NCBI GenBank assembly: GCA_948474755.1 | Contig: CAOLHI010000057.1 | Coordinates: 930,001 to 994,000 of the forward strand | From: Ctenosaura bakeri | Taxonomy: Eukaryota > Chordata > Lepidosauria > Squamata > Iguanidae | Length of the DNA stretch: 64,000 nucleotides | Direction: 5' to 3' | In this document: in pieces, positions 10,971 through 22,195 of the stretch | How the letters are laid out: the number at the start of each line of letters is the position of its first letter | Numbering within the stretch: the stretch's first letter is position 1 | Notes under the pieces: generated by a model | What the model was told of the DNA's origin: nothing | The model's database searches: none | Seen by the model: the letters and a program-made list of their open reading frames with translations, nothing else | Position numbers and translations under genes: made by a program

Positions 10971-11533
10971 GAGTGAAGGGGCTAACATTTTTATTTACAA
11001 GATCCAGGACCCCAAGGATTCAGTCAAAAAAGGGGGTTTCTGTCTTGCTGATCCCCTTTTTATTTTGAGGTAAGAATGAGAACACATTGTCCAATTTCTA
11101 CTGTCACTCGAGGCACTGATCCATCATCCCAGATTGTTCGGATTGTTTCCTTTGGACTAAAGTGAGGTTATAATTTATATTCAGAATGGCAACAGTATTT
11201 TTGGATGAAGGGCTACATTTTACAGCTTTCATAAATTTAATTTTCCTTCCATTTTCCATGCAGAACTCTGCCATTTGGAAAAATTTCCCACAGTAGGATG
11301 TACTAGGAACAACAACAAAAGAAATCTAGGCATAACAAACATTTTCACTGAACCTATTCACTGAAGCTGTTCTACCTAGCATTGTGATTTTTAAAGTAGA
11401 CTAAACTATACTGTTTATACTTATGTACTAGTCTAAACATTTTAATTAAAAAAAAATGACCCAAAACACCTTGGTCAGATTATCCACAACCCAGTGTAAG
11501 CATTGTACTTTAATTCCTTACCAAAAAAAAAAA
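10971..11533. other. No recognised feature
   Basis: Unclassified AT-rich sequence. Confidence 0.4.
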
Positions 11534-11553
11534 AGAGAGAGAGAGAGAGAGAG
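11534..11553. repeat. (GA)n microsatellite
   Basis: Ten GA dinucleotides following an A run. Confidence 0.9.
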
Positions 11554-11628
11554 CACTTGGTCCATCCTGGGAGAAACTAGAAGAAGCACTGACTCCCTCC
11601 ACTCTTTTACCCCAGAGTCACTTCTGTC

Positions 11629-12055
11629 CTTTTTGAAAGCCTGGGGAGGAAAATGGTGATGATGGTGGAAACTCTTTGGTGCTTTCCGTCAATGGAACAC
11701 AGGGAGACCAGAAGGGGTTGATGCTTCTTTTAGGTTCCCCTGAGATGGACTAAGTGCTCACCTTTTGCCACTCGACTCAGAGAAGGGGGTGGTTCCTTTT
11801 TTGATAAGAGTTAATACTGTACCTTAATTTTTGTCAATCTAATAACCATCCCCTTCTCTGAGTCTAGTGGTGGAAGCCCTTTTTGAATGCCTGGGTAGGA
11901 AGATGGTGGTGGTGTCGAACTCCGGCCAGTCCCCTGAGGCAGCTCTGGTCCTTTTTCCTGTCTGTGGAATGACCCTTGACTTATCCATGGGTCATATTAA
12001 AATCCATAATTTTGCCCTCAAAACCTCCCCTTAATTTACACATGAGTATATACAG
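11629..12055. mobile_element. Probable mariner/Tigger-type element with internal repeats
   Basis: A 50-base block with CCTTTTTGAAAGCCTGGG occurs twice in direct orientation (about 11629-11680 and 11877-11930). Between the copies lies an inverted repeat of about 27 bases (arms near 11770-11797 and 11848-11875, core ACTCAGAGAAGGGG). The right end carries CTTATCCATGGGTCATATT and ends with a sequence that reads CCTGTATATACTCATGTGTA on the - strand, like the ends of some Tigger-type elements. No coding frame. Confidence 0.35.
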
Positions 12056-13221
12056 GAAGGCCATTTCTGCCCCACAGTGTTATTGTGCTATTATTCCACT
12101 TTCAACATCCTGTGGAATTCTGGGGTTTGTAGTTTTCTGAAGCCAAAGAGCTCTCTGGCTGAGAATTCTAAAGGCCTTTCCCTAAACTGCAAACCCCAGG
12201 ATTCTACAGGATGTTGATAGTGGAATAATAGGGGACTTCTGGCAAGGCGACACGCCAAACGGGTGGAATCCGCGGAGCTCCGGGATTCTGCCACCCATCG
12301 CGAGCGGGAATTTCCTCAGAAAGTTATTTTATTTGGAGGAAATTGATCCCTGGATAAAAGGGGATCACGGAGGAGGCTCATTGGGGATCCATTAAATCCA
12401 GCATGTGTTAGGAAGAGGAGAAGAGGAGAAGAAAGAAGCACGACTGGGGCGAGGATCGCAGAACTGCCATTATCGCGATGGTGTGCCCTCTATTTGGGCC
12501 AGATGTGTCCCCGCCGATACATACCCAGTAAGTACGAAAAGCAAAAAAATCCATTGGGCAGTTACCCAGACGCTCTTTTACTGTGAGAGAAAAGAGCAGG
12601 ACTAGATTCTAACTCTAAGGAAAGAGGAATCCCTAGGGAGAAAATGCTGAGATCGGCAAGAAGAGGGACGAGTGACTGTACTTTTGGACTATAAGGCTAT
12701 AAGACTGATTCTTTACGTCCCTCCTTGGAAGTTTAAAATTCAAAAGTTAAATTAAAACATTGGCAGATATTCTAAAAGGAGATTGGACTTGGGAAAAAAA
12801 TTAAAGGTGAAAAGAGGAGCTTGTGGGGAGGAAAAACGGCTGCGACAGACATAATTACAGTTTGCAGATCATGGCGGACAGCGTCTTTAGTCTCCGTCCC
12901 ATCCCCGCTGCCATCTACCTTTGTAAATAAAGAGCAAGAAATAGTCCCAAGAAAAGTAATACTAGCAGTTTGCTTCCAAAAGTGGACGAGAAATGAGGGG
13001 ATATGGAATAGTGAATAAGCTGGGATTACAGGAGAGAAACAAGGCTGAGAAGAGAGACGAGTGGCAAGAGGTGAGCGGAAAGAGGGAGAACGTGGACGGA
13101 CATATGGCAGACGCGAGGAGGAGAAGGGTAGTCTAAGCAGGAAGACAGAAGGAATCAGAAGATAGAGGTGGGGGAAGTTGGTGAAAGTCGGTGAAAGTGG
13201 ATGTAAGACAGACGGAGTGAA

Positions 13222-13419
13222 CTGACGGGGAGCATTGGAAGGCAGACGGGCAGCGAAGGAGGGGGGCGAGGAGAGACGACTGACGTGCGAAAGCGGCATT
13301 GAGAGAAGTCTGACGGGGAGCAATAAGGAAGACGAGCAGCGAAGGAGGGAGGTGAGGAGAGACAAGCGAAGGAGGGAGGCGAGGAGAGACGACTGATGTA
13401 CGAAAGCGGCATGGAGTGA
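13222..13419 (+). repeat. Two tandem ~88-bp units in the L1 5' UTR
   Basis: CTGACGGGGAGCA starts at 13222 and again at 13310, and each unit continues through GCAGCGAAGGAGGG and CGAAAGCGGCAT. The second unit has an extra partial duplication of AGCGAAGGAGGGAGG. The tract is strongly purine-rich on the + strand. Repeated promoter units are known in rodent L1s; a promoter role here is inference. Confidence 0.7.
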
Positions 13420-14037
13420 GAGGACGAGAACGAGACTAAGAGAGCTTGGGACAGTTGGAAGAGGGGAGACGACGAGAGGAGATAGATGAACGATAAGGAC
13501 AGAGACAGATAAGGATAGAGAAAGGGGGTGAGAGTTGGGAAGAAAGCAGAAAGGAAGGAAGAAGGAGAGACTGGGAAAGTGAAAGTGATGGTGAAAGAAA
13601 ACGAGTGTGAAAATGGAAGGTGAATTGCTAAAAGGGATCAGTAAATTACTGGAGGTGGAAAAATATAATGTTCAGAGGGTGTTGAGAGGCTAAGTGGTTT
13701 GATCTTATATAATTGAACTGAATGGAAAAGAGTTGGACTTGAATTGAATTACATAAAATAATTAAATACAATTAATTACAACATAATTAAATAGAATACA
13801 TAATTTAATATTATAATATAAGGAATACTGAAGTGTTGACTTGAACATAATTGAGTGGGTGGGAATTGAATTGAATTGTGAATCTATATTACATATAGGT
13901 ATAGTGACATTGTATACATATATACTGATATATTGATCGGGATTGTTACATTGTTACTCTGATCAGAATTGATATACTGAAATACTGAAATACTGAGAGT
14001 AAGATAAGATATCTGTGTAACAGAATAAATATTTAAG

Positions 14038-15228
14038 ATGATGTCAGCAGGGAAAAGAAAGGCTGGAATAGGAGCACAAACGCAAATACAAACTCTATTT
14101 CAAAGAAGAGCATTGACAGAAATTAAACCACCAAGTTTGGAAATGAAAACAACAACCACGGAAAGCCAAGGAGCAAGTCAAAAAGCGAGTTCAGATGTAA
14201 TGGAAGAGATACGGAAGTTAATGACGGTATTTATGACGGAAATGAAAGAAATCAGAACGGAAATGAAACAAATGAGAATGGAAATTAAATCAGATATTAA
14301 GAAAGAATTAGAAGTCTTTAATGGAAAATTAGATAATATTACAAAAGAACTGAGACAGGTAAGTGAGAAGGTGGAATTAATGGAAGAAAAGACGTTGAAG
14401 TTGGAAGATCAGATAGTAAGGACGGAAGGAAAGACAGAACAACTAGAAAGGACAACGTTAGCCATGGACATAAAAAGCAGAAGTAAGTCGAACAAAATAA
14501 GAGGACTGAAAGAAATAGATCAAGAGAATTTATACCAGAGATTGATGATACCATTGGCGCATTTTATAGGCTGGGAACCGGATCAATTGGACTTAGAGAT
14601 CGACAGAGCATTCTGTATTAATTCGATTGTGGCAAAAAGGAAGAAATTACCTCGGGACATAATAATATATTTCTTAAGAGAAAGAGTGAAGGACTTGGTC
14701 TTGAATAGCAGCTATATAAATAAACTTGTGATAGAAGGGATGGAGGTGAAGATATTTAAAGATATACACCCAGCCCTGCTTAAAAGAAGAAGAGAATATA
14801 ACTTCTTAACACAGACCTCAAGAGAAGCTGGAATAAGATACACATGGGAGAGAACGGAGGGAGTATCGTTTATGTGGAAACAAAAAAGATTCGTTTTGAC
14901 CACAATCATGAAAGCAAAAGAATTTATGAGACGACATAAAGAAGAATTAAACAGATTAGGAGAATGGATGCAAGAACAACAAGAAGATAAGGAAAAAGAG
15001 GAAACACAGAAAACTCAACGACTGGAAAAGGAAATAAGGAAAGAACAAATGAAACAGGAAATGGCAAGAATGCAGAGAGAGGAAGAGCTAGAGAAAGGAC
15101 GGGAAAAGAAAGAAGAAGAGGAAGAAGTAGAAGAAGAAGAAGAGGAGGAAGAAGAAGAAGAAGAACAAAACTCATCAAAAGACTTAGACTTAGAAGCGGG
15201 AAAAGAACAAATAGAAGGAATTGAGTGA
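14038..15228 (+). CDS. L1 ORF1 RNA-binding protein (copy 1)
   Basis: An intact 396-residue frame starting with ATG at 14038. L1 ORF1 proteins form trimers, bind element RNA and act as chaperones during insertion. Residues about 55-150 are rich in heptad-like E/K/L/M and should form the coiled coil. An RRM-like part follows (from about residue 155, with KSNKIRGLKE in place of the usual N-x-R-x-RGL motif), then the basic C-terminal domain with PRDIIIYF. After residue about 300 comes an unusually long charged tail, ending in an uninterrupted glutamate run encoded by GAA/GAG repeats (about residues 355-378). Typical ORF1 proteins have 300-350 residues, so this tail accounts for the extra length. 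ORF2 starts 37 bases downstream. Confidence 0.85.
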   Translation: MMSAGKRKAGIGAQTQIQTLFQRRALTEIKPPSLEMKTTTTESQGASQKASSDVMEEIRKLMTVFMTEMKEIRTEMKQMRMEIKSDIKKELEVFNGKLDNITKELRQVSEKVELMEEKTLKLEDQIVRTEGKTEQLERTTLAMDIKSRSKSNKIRGLKEIDQENLYQRLMIPLAHFIGWEPDQLDLEIDRAFCINSIVAKRKKLPRDIIIYFLRERVKDLVLNSSYINKLVIEGMEVKIFKDIHPALLKRRREYNFLTQTSREAGIRYTWERTEGVSFMWKQKRFVLTTIMKAKEFMRRHKEELNRLGEWMQEQQEDKEKEETQKTQRLEKEIRKEQMKQEMARMQREEELEKGREKKEEEEEVEEEEEEEEEEEEQNSSKDLDLEAGKEQIEGIE

Positions 15229-15265
15229 CATCAAGTCAATTTAAGTTTAATTAAGTGAAAAGAGA

Positions 15266-18200
15266 ATGAAGTTGAAATTCTTATCTTGGAATGTTCGGGG
15301 CTTAAACTCTCCTTACAAAAGGAAATGTGTATTTCATCATCTAGAAAAACTAAAAGTTGATGTGATAGCACTTCAGGAAACCCATATTAGAAGTAGAGAA
15401 TTGAAATATATTAAAAATCCAAAACTAGGGCAAAAGCTTCTCATCTTCAATTGATAAAAAAAGAAAAGGTGCAACGATATATGTGAATAATAAATATGAA
15501 GCAGAACAAATTTATAATGATAATTTGGGCCGTGTGGTTGCAGTAGAGGTAAAAATTAAAGATTTAAAAGTATTAGTAGTAGCGGTATATGGATCTCTAG
15601 AGAATAAAAGTAAATTCTATCAGAAGCTATTAGAAACTTTAATGGATCTAGGGAATCATAAAATGATTTTATTGGGTGACTGGAACGGGGTTCTGAATCC
15701 TTTAACAGATAGATCAGGTGTAGATTCGAGTAGCATTAAAGAAAATCAAGGAAAATTACAAAGAAGTTTTTTCGATTTACTAGATTATATGTCCCTGGAA
15801 GAAGTGAGTGATGTAAGAAATAGAAATAGAAATGAAGAAAACTTCACATATTATTCAGATAGACATAAATCATGGTCGAGAATAGATAGATTCTTCATAC
15901 CCTCAGAACTAAAAAAAAATATTATTAGCATGGAAACATTACCTAGAACTATATCTGATCATTGCCCAATACTTTTGACTTTACAATATGGCAAAAATAA
16001 TTGGAATTGGAAATTAAACGAAAGCTTACTTAGAAATGAATCGATAGTAATAAAAGCAAAAAAAGAATTGAAAGAATTTATAGAAAATAATATGGGGAAA
16101 GAACAATCGGTGCAGATAGTGTGGGAAACTAGTAAAGTAGTGATGAGGGGTTTTTTTATAAGCCAACAAGCTTGGATAGTTAAATGTAAGAAAGAAAAAG
16201 AAACAGATATATTAAATAAACTTCAGGAGAAAGAAAGGGAGTTAAAGGAAAGGCCCAAAGATAGGAAAATTCTAGAAGCTATTCAAATATTAAGGAAGCA
16301 ATTATCCTTATTGACAATGGAAGAAATGGAGAGGAAATTGAAATTTACGAAACAAAGATATTTCGAACACGCAAATAAGCCAGGAAGATGGCTCTCATAT
16401 AGACTAAGGAAAGAGAGAGAAAAAAGTAGTATTAGTGAATTGAGAGAAGGACAGACTATTCATTATCAACAAAATAAAATTAAAAATATATTAGTGAATC
16501 ATTTTGAAGGATTATTTAAAGAGAAGGACCAATCCAAAGAACAAAAGAATAGGATGGAGGCCTTTTGGGACAAGTAGATACTATGAGCTTGTTAGAAAAT
16601 CAGAGAGAAGAATTAGATAAACCGGTTAAACTGGAGGAAGTCAGTGAAGCAATAAAGAGCTTGAAAGAAGGCAAAGCACCGGGACCAGATGGATTTATAG
16701 CAATGTATTATAAAACCTTTCGAGATTTATTGGCTCCCTTGTTAGTTCAAGTTATAAATTCTATTAATAATAATAAAGAATTACCAAATTCATGGACAGA
16801 TTCTAATATTGTGTTAATTCCGAAAGAAGGTAAAGATAAATTAGATAAAAGAAACTATAGACCAATCTCATTGCTAAATATAGATTACAAAATTTTTACT
16901 TTAATATTAGCAAATAGATTAAAGAAAAGAATGACGGGATGGATACATGAAGACCAAAACGGATTTCTACCGGGGAGACAATTAAAAAATAATATAAGAG
17001 TGGTCTTGGATACAATAGAATATTATCAAAAGATGAATCAGAAGGAATTAGCATTGCTATTTTTAGATGCAGAAAAGGCTTTGGACAATGTGAGTTGGAA
17101 TTTTATGTTTGAAGTATTAAATAAAGTAGGAATCGGTAAAAGATATAGAGATTGGATACAGGCAATTTATGGAGATCAGAAAGCGTGCTTAATAATTAAT
17201 GGGGAGAAATCAAATTCATTTAAAATAAATAAGGGTACAAGACAGGGTTGTCCACTTTCGTCATTGCTTTTTATCATATGTTTAGAAATGTTAATGATTA
17301 AAATCAGAAATAATAAGGAAATAAGGGGTATGAAGATTAAAGGACATGAATTTAAAACCCAAGTGTTTGCAAATGATATGGTATTAATATTAGAAAATCC
17401 AAATGAAAGTATTAATCCGCTCATGGAAACATTGAAAGAGTTTGGACAAATAGCTGGCTTACGGATTAATAAAGATAAGTCCTTAATGATTACAAAAAAT
17501 ATGACCCAACTACAAGAAACAGAATTAATGAAGGTTACAGGATTTAAAATAGTAAAGAAAGTAAAAATACTTGGGGATTATAATTACGAAGAACAATTCA
17601 GAACTATTTGAAAATAATTATAAGAAAATTTGGAAAGAAATTCAGGAGGATTTGAAGAAATGGGAAAAATTAAATTTATCCCTATTAGGGAGAATTTCGG
17701 CAATAAAAATGATTATTCTTCCAAAGATAGGATTCCTATTTCAAAATCTACCAATATTAGTGAATGATAGAATATTTAAAAAATGGGAACAAGATCTTAG
17801 TAAATTTGTTTGGAGGGGAAGGAAACCTAGAATCAAATGGAAATATTTAAAAGAATCAAAAGAGAAAGGGGGATTAAATATGCCAGATTTAAAATTATAC
17901 TATGAGGCTGCCACGTTAGTTTGGATGAAAGAATGGATCTTATTAGAAAATTCAAAATTATTAAGTTTAGAGGGATTTAATTTACACTATGGCTGGCATG
18001 CATATGTCTGGTACGATAAACAAAGGAGTAATAAGGTCTTTCTGGATCACTATATTAGAAAAGCTATTTTAAGAATCTGGTTAAAATTTAGGAAAAAATT
18101 ATATTTGAAAATACCATATTGGACTTCCCCACATGAAGCATTTTATAGATTTGAGAAAATAAGAACAAAAGAATGGATAACATACAAAGATATAACTAAA

Positions 18201-19058
18201 AAATCAGGAGAAAATATTAGATTAAAAACTAGAGAAGAATTATTTGCTGAAAATTTTACAACACATTGGTTCCTTCACAGTCAATTGGCGAGGAAATACA
18301 AAGAAGACATGAAGGATAAGGGGATAACATTAGAAGAAAATGAATTTGATAAAATAATAAAACCAGGAGTAGAAAGGCCCTTAAGCAAGATTTACAAATT
18401 ATTGTTAAGCTTAGAATTAGAACAGGAGATAATCAAAACAAATATGATAAAATGGGCCCAGGATATAGGCCACCCAATTTCTTTAAATCAATGGCAGAGA
18501 GCGTGGAAATTAAATCATGATTTCACTAGATGCTATGACTTAAAGGAAAATTTTCATAAGATATATTATAGGTGGTATTTTACCCCGATTCGGATATCTA
18601 AAATGAATAAAAATAAATAAATAGCTAAATGTTGGAAATGCCAAGGAGTAGGATCTTTTTTCCACATGTGGTGGAAATGTTAAAAAGCAAAAATATTCTG
18701 GTCTCAAATACATAAACAATTAGAGAAAGTATTGAAGGTTACATTTACAATCTCCCTGAAAATATATCTCTTGAATATTCTAGAGGAGATAGATACAAGA
18801 ATTAGGGAAAAACATTCAAGGATCATATGTTATATGATCTACGCGGCAAGGGTTGTATTCGCGAAACATTGGAAGGCAGAAAATATTCCCCAAATAGAGG
18901 AATGGATACGGAAACTATAAGAATTAGCAGAAATGGATAAGCTAACTTTGTATTTACAGAATAAATCAGTAGAAATGTTTAATCAAGAATGGGAGATCTT
19001 AAAACCAATATGGGAAGAGCACTGGGATAAAAATGCACTGATAGGTATGTATGAATAA
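15266..19058 (+). pseudogene. L1 ORF2 endonuclease-reverse transcriptase, broken (copy 1)
   Basis: ORF2 makes the nick and copies the RNA at the target. The start ATG at 15266 is followed by the apurinic-type endonuclease motifs SWNVRGLN and LQETH. After a frameshift near 15454-15483 come LGDWN, YYSDRHKSWSRIDRF and SDHCP. A second shift near 16565-16577 precedes the RT motifs APGPDGF, NYRPISL, QNGFLPGRQ and GTRQGCPLS. A third lies near 17571-17611. The RT active site reads FAND: codon 17372-17374 is AAT (Asn) where the family has Asp, which should abolish polymerisation. Stops at about 18618, in the Cys-rich tail (KCWKCQGVGSFFHMWWKC region) and near 18918 break the C-terminus; the remnant ends at 19058. 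Confidence 0.85.
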
Positions 19059-19675
19059 TAGATTGGAGAAAGAACTATGATGTAAAGGTCATGAAAGAGA
19101 AACAATGAATGTATATATAGATGTATACTTATACACATATGTAGAATCTGGAATATTAAATAAGAGGAATTAAATGAGGAGATCGATGATAATATCTAAG
19201 ATAAGGATTATAGATGTGAATTAGATGTGAATTAGATAAAATGGTAGAAAAGTAAGTATAAGTAAGTATAATGTGATTAATGTGACTATATAGTAAGAGT
19301 TGTAATTTAAGGATAAGATATATTTAGAAGAGGAAGTAAAGTAGAGTAGAATGCAGAAAAAGCAGTAATTGTAAAAAGAAGCAGGAAGGTAAGAAGAGGA
19401 CAAGAAGAGGAAAGTTGCGCCCAATGGATAGATAAAAAGAAGTCTAGGTGTGTGGGATGTATGAAGAATGGATTAAGTATGGAAGGACGAAAATGGAAGT
19501 ATTAAGAATGGGTATGTATTTTATTATTATTATTATTTTCTTTTTTGTTTGTTTGTTGTTTATTTACTGTTTTTGTACTTAGGTGTACATGTATTTTGGT
19601 TGTATGTTGTATTGTTTTGTATTGTATGTATATATGTATTGATTTGAAAGTATTGAGAATAATTAAATTTATTTT

Positions 19676-19677
<2 letters not shown>
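19059..19677 (+). other. L1 copy 1 3' UTR
   Basis: An AT-rich non-coding stretch between the ORF2 remnant and the AAT tail, with purine-rich parts (19300-19420) and short direct repeats (AAGTAAGTATAAGTAAGTAT near 19250). No poly(A) run; the tail is a triplet microsatellite instead. Confidence 0.7.
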
Positions 19678-19733
<56 letters not shown>

Positions 19734-19749
19734 TGATGATGATGATGAT
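19678..19749 (+). repeat. (AAT)n(GAT)n tail of L1 copy 1
   Basis: About 17 AAT units followed by about six GAT units. The GAT part merges with the start of the right TSD, whose own sequence begins TGAT. Confidence 0.9.
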
Positions 19750-19929
19750 AGTGGAATAATAGCACTATAACAGTGTAGGGCAGAAATGGCCTTAGTTTCC
19801 AACACATTAGAGGAGTGGATTATAGTTTCTTGGTATTAATTACCACAAGGCTTTTGGACCCTTGATTCCTACACACTGAAAATGAGGTAGCAGAAAGATT
19901 TCTGTCTTTTGTGCATGGGTTGCTACAAC

Positions 19930-20420
19930 AAGTTCAAGGAGAAGCTTCAATTTTGTGTACTTAATCTTCCGCCCAGTGTGGGTCATCACAAAGCAACTAA
20001 TAAGTTCTCAAAATTCTATGCAGTGGAGTCAAGTTTTGCTAGGTAGAACAGGAAATCATCTACACAGAGGCTAATTACATGGACCCCATCATTAATTGAA
20101 GACATCTTTAAAATGAACTAGATTTGGTTAGGTTTACTAGTGGCTCTGTTAATATCATGAACAATGGAGGAGATAGAGGACAATTTTGTTTTGCTTCTCC
20201 TCATTCCTTTGTATGAAATGAGCCAGATATGGAAAGGAAATATTGTTATTCATTCCCAGGTTTTCCAACAGTTGAAAAATCCTGTAGGAATTAATAGTAA
20301 TAACAGTAAAGGTCCATAAGTCAAAAATGAATTATGGAAGGAAAGGAAATGATCAAGCTTCTTGGAAGGCTTGCTGTATTAACAGAACTCAGAACTTTGA
20401 CATTAGGCTGGGAGTAGTGA
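19930..20420 (-). pseudogene. Ancient L1 RT remnant, downstream part
   Basis: Read on the - strand, fragments resembling L1 RT can be recognised: a V-D-D-F-L-F-Y string at about 20050-20075 in the position of the catalytic loop, preceded at about 20180-20215 by a decayed G-x-R motif. Stops and shifts are frequent, so this is a very old copy unrelated to the young L1 next to it. It belongs with the 21330-21720 piece. Confidence 0.45.
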
Positions 20421-20647
20421 AGTAGAAGAGGCACTTTCACTCAGTAAGAATTTATACTGATGTGTTAGGTGACTACTACATTTAAGCTGTTCTTTGTAAA
20501 TACATGTACTTTTAATGTCAACATGATTTACCAACGTTTACCAAGAATTGCAAGATAACAGAACTTCATTGGCCACTGAGGAAGAATAATGTCAGAATGC
20601 TTATGGCCTCTGTGTGAAGGAAGACCTGCCAGGACTGTCAGCCATTT

Positions 20648-20822
20648 TTGTTGTTGCTTTGTGCCTTCAAGTTATTTTCAACTTACGGCAACCCTAAAGT
20701 GAACCGATCACGGGATTTTCTGGGGCTGAGAATGTGTGGTGCATCCAAGGTCACTCAGTAGGTTTCCATGGCAGATTGGGGAATTGAACCCTGGTCTACA
20801 CTATACCATGCCATCTTTCTTT
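20648..20822 (-). mobile_element. tRNA-headed SINE (copy C)
   Basis: A truncated copy of the same SINE: the tail side reads GGCACAAAGCAACAACAA on the - strand, and the B box is GGGTTCAATTCC (reverse of 20780-20791). The middle and the 5' head are shortened. It lies between the two pieces of the ancient L1 and was probably inserted into it. Confidence 0.6.
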
Positions 20823-21129
20823 GGCCATTTGTTTTTCTTCAATTGTCAATTTTTGCCTCATGGACCTTCACTTTTATTGCCATTTTTAAAATTGAAGTGT
20901 GTATTTTTTTAAAAAGGAACAATTCTTTATTTAATAAATTGATTATAACATGTAATATTATTACATATACACGCATATATAACACACATTCATCCAATAT
21001 TTATATCCTAACTCTGTTTTTCTGAGTTAGATTTCATATCCTTATCTTTCATTAGGGAAAAATAGTAGGAAAATGATAGATTTTGTGTAAATTTTGTCCC
21101 AGTATTTGAACTTCCTGATGTTTTGTTGA
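20823..21129. other. No recognised feature
   Basis: AT-rich, unclassified. Confidence 0.4.
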
Positions 21130-21290
21130 GGAATTATACTACACAGAAAAACACATGATTCTCTGTGCAAAAAAATGTTAACTGTTTTTTTAAAAAAATC
21201 TGTTTTCTGCATAGAAAACTCATAGAAAGCACAGAATTTTTTTTTGCACAGAAAACAAGATTTTTGCACACACACTATGAGCTTTTTTAC
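21130..21290. repeat. Cluster of TTTTCTGCACAGAAAA-like palindromes
   Basis: The motif TTTTCTGCAnAGAAAA and its halves (CTGTGCAAAAAAAT, TTTTGCACAGAAAAC) recur several times. A related cluster lies at 44325-44545. No coding frame of note. Confidence 0.5.
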
Positions 21291-21329
21291 ACAATATAAT
21301 TCTTCTCTAATACCTCAGGACATTTGAAT

Positions 21330-21720
21330 ACAGTGAGAATGTTGTGGAGGAATGTTTGCTTGTTTGCTTGTTTGCTCCCACAGCAGGGAGGAAACTACTA
21401 CAATTATTCATCCTCATATGTGAAGTCTATGAAGTGCCTTTTAGGCATGAGGCCAATTTGGTCTGCTGAAATGCAGTCTCTTCTGAATGAATGGACGCTT
21501 ATGCAATTGTCTATGTTGGCTGTCAGTATTTTAGAGTTCTGGTTTAGTAACATTATGGGCTTGTAAAGAGTTCATTGATGAGTCTCCTCTCCCCTCCTGG
21601 ATTTAGGACTGATCTTCACTTTCTTCCAGCTTCCAAGGAATTTCACTCCACAGTATTTCATTAACTAATATAGTATTAGTCTTCAAAATTTTCATAACCT
21701 GTAATCCCCTCTGTAAATCC
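21330..21720 (-). pseudogene. Ancient L1 RT remnant, upstream part
   Basis: On the - strand a decayed DQ-(I/T)-G-x-(M/I)-P-x-R motif (about 21440-21480) resembles the L1 DQxGFIPGR block, preceded by weak similarity to the upstream RT region. In L1s this block lies about 120 residues before the catalytic loop; here the pieces are farther apart because a SINE and other sequence lie between them. Confidence 0.4.
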
Positions 21721-22192
21721 CCCCCTTCACCAATCAACATCTCCTTTCTAAAAACATTACGAGATTTATATTTCCCCTTCATTATCTGTTGGTTTGAGGT
21801 GTGCTTATTTTTACTCTAATTGGGTTTAATTGGAGAGAATTAAAAAAACAAATCTACTGTCAGCTTGTCAACTAGATTAGACAGGGATAATTTGGGGGGG
21901 AAAATTACCTAAATTTGTTCTTAACATCTCTTGTTGAGATGTTTAAACTACTTTGATCATACATCCCAGGTTTGGGGGATCAGGAAAAACAATCCTGGCC
22001 AGTAAATAGGGTTTTTATTTCTTATTATAATATTACTTTTGGAGATAGGCTAGAATTGTTTGGATTTTTTTTAAAAAAAATTAAATATTTAATTCTGTCC
22101 TCTTATTCACTAATTTGGTAAGTGTTCTAACTTCAACTATTAGTTATTGTGCCGAGAAAACTCACTTGTTCTGACAAGTAGATTTCCCTAAC
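21721..22192. other. No recognised feature
   Basis: AT-rich with poly-A/T runs; nothing recognised. Confidence 0.4.
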
Positions 22193-22195
22193 TCA

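Larger units (their letters stand above)
12232..19745 (+). mobile_element. Full-length L1-type LINE (copy 1)
   Basis: A non-LTR retrotransposon of about 7.5 kb: 5' UTR (12232-14037) with repeated units, ORF1, a broken ORF2, a 3' UTR and an (AAT)n(GAT)n tail. It is flanked by a direct repeat TGATAGTGGAATAATAG (12215-12231 and 19746-19762); the first bases of the right copy merge with the GAT tail, so the certain part is about 15 bases. Insertion by target-primed reverse transcription is known for the family. The element begins GGGACTTCTGGCAAGGCGAC, a GC-rich start. A full 5' end with a TSD implies complete retrotransposition, but ORF2 is now broken by three frameshifts and several stops. Confidence 0.9.
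12059..19791. mobile_element. 202-bp-family MITE split by the first L1
   Basis: The left part is at 12059-12231 (GGCCATTTCTGCCC end) and the right part at 19746-19791 (ends GGGCAGAAATGGCC). Removing the L1 and one TSD copy restores an element colinear with 10766-10967. The flanks, GAA and TTA, do not match, so its own TSD is lost or unrecognised. Confidence 0.8.

Noticed and set aside
12215..12231. Reading the L1 copy 1 flank as a gene-conversion tract rather than a TSD
   Set aside because: Both copies sit exactly at the element borders and the host MITE is colinear across them, as expected of target-primed insertion.
12772..13365. 197-codon Ser/Leu/Pro-rich - strand frame
   Set aside because: Antisense to the purine-rich 5' UTR of L1 copy 1; openness explained by lack of T on the + strand.
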